A stretch of DNA of 23,278 bases. Origin: Bacillota bacterium (GTDB lineage: Bacteria; Bacillota; Clostridia; Oscillospirales; Ruminococcaceae). Both the position numbers and the translations under genes were made by a program. The notes beneath the pieces are model-generated. The model worked only from the letters and a program-made list of their open reading frames with translations, was not told the DNA's origin and searched no databases. The DNA is taken from positions 1-23,278 of the forward strand of contig JAEZCT010000017.1 in the NCBI GenBank assembly GCA_023433405.1, written 5' to 3'. Each line of letters opens with the position of its first letter. Within the stretch, counting starts at the first letter, position 1. This document shows, one piece after another, positions 22,880-23,278 of the stretch.

Positions 22880-22981
22880 ATACTATTATCCGATTAAAAA
22901 GTGTATAAAAACCAAGTCAAAATCTTTAGTTTATGGATTTTGACGCGGATTTTTATCAACACTTTTATCGGAGAATAGTAT
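22880..22981 (+). repeat. 102-bp palindromic MITE-like repeat, copy D
   Basis: This copy begins ATACTATTATCCGATTAAAA and ends in TCGGAGAATAGTAT. The two halves are complementary except for scattered mismatches, with the central loop near TTTAGTTTATG. It is the same length as copies A and C. If TA is taken as the target duplication, each full copy reads TA-CTA...TAG-TA, which resembles Tc1/mariner or IS630-type miniature elements. No transposase for it is present in the window. Confidence 0.92.
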
Positions 22982-23032
22982 TAGTTATTGCGCATAATAA
23001 TTCGGCAGCGGGCTTATGGGCAAAGGATTATG

Positions 23033-23089
23033 TTGACAAGAATGATGGCATATGCTATGATTTGATTAGTTAGTTATCGCTAACTAATC
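23033..23089 (+). promoter_or_regulatory. Consensus promoter with perfect palindromic operator
   Basis: TTGACA (23033-23038), 17 bases, then TATGAT (23056-23061) form a strong promoter. It is followed at once by GATTAGTTAG (23064-23073), TTATCG, and CTAACTAATC (23080-23089), a perfect 10-bp inverted repeat covering the start site. This layout and the TTAGTTAG/CTAACTAA half-sites resemble operators of MarR-family repressors. A purine-rich AAGGGGAA at about 23134-23141 lies downstream but no start codon is suitably spaced from it. Confidence 0.7.
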
Positions 23090-23217
23090 GGCCGCAACCG
23101 GCTGTTGCCTATTCCCGCTTAATAAAAATTAATAAGGGGAAGCCACGCCGCGGCACGTGCGTTTCATAAACTTTTCAACTGTCACCAGATAGGATATAAT
23201 GACTAAGGGTGATAAGA

Positions 23218-23278
23218 ATGGAATTAATACGAGAAAGACTTTCAATGGTGCCTGATTATCGGCATCCAAGTTATATAG
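23218..23278 (+). CDS. Start of a probable ISAs1-type transposase (partial)
   Basis: Only the first 20 codons are in the window, beginning MELIRERLSMVPDYRHPSYI, and the frame is open to the edge. The pattern of a short helix followed by (I/V)PD-R and an aromatic (VPDYRHPSY here) resembles the N-terminal domain of ISAs1-family DDE transposases, which read IPDPR followed by a hydrophobic block. AAGGGTGATAAGA precedes the ATG, and TATAAT lies at 23195-23200. With so few residues the call is tentative. The terminal inverted repeat of the element could not be defined. Confidence 0.45.
   Translation, partial: MELIRERLSMVPDYRHPSYI

Overview
The window looks like a chromosomal segment of an anaerobic Clostridia member, most likely of the Ruminococcaceae/Oscillospiraceae type. 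The evidence is a Firmicutes-style 16S rRNA 5' end, strong GGAGG ribosome binding sites, consensus sigma-A promoters, a two-iron superoxide reductase (typical of anaerobes), a DUF1292 protein and a YesM/YesN-type two-component system. The genus cannot be named from what is here.

Layout. 1-346 is the 5' end of a 16S rRNA gene on the minus strand, with its leader and a consensus promoter at 662-690. 1355-2837 (+) holds a small STAS-like protein and a FabH-fold (KAS III) protein that keeps the active-site Cys but has lost the His and Asn. 2900-4350 is a long, mostly non-coding stretch with two candidate structured RNAs (3172-3326 minus, 4118-4258 plus) around a DUF1292 gene. 4456-9015 carries accessory or housekeeping genes: a split TSUP permease, a two-repeat DUF1508 protein (minus), desulfoferrodoxin, a CDP-alcohol phosphatidyltransferase and an ABC exporter.

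9253-20116 is a carbohydrate locus. A minus-strand operon reads GH42 beta-galactosidase, alpha/beta-hydrolase esterase, GH29 alpha-L-fucosidase, sensor kinase, AraC-type response regulator. A divergent plus-strand gene encodes a YicI-type GH31 alpha-xylosidase. None of the enzymes shows a signal peptide. Together the activities match stepwise removal of acetyl, fucose, galactose and xylose from imported xyloglucan oligosaccharides. The transporter and the beta-glucosidase are not in this window.

20117-23278 holds a membrane diguanylate cyclase with a long structured leader, an orphan 86-residue protein and a consensus promoter with a perfect palindromic operator. It ends with the start of what looks like an ISAs1-type transposase.

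A 102-bp nearly fully palindromic, MITE-like repeat occurs as three full-length copies (9136, 22116 inverted, 22880) and one internally deleted copy (20315). Two full copies sit at or within 15 bp of stop codons. The most interesting candidates for undescribed biology are this repeat family, the two intergenic RNAs, the degenerate KAS III protein and the diguanylate cyclase leader.
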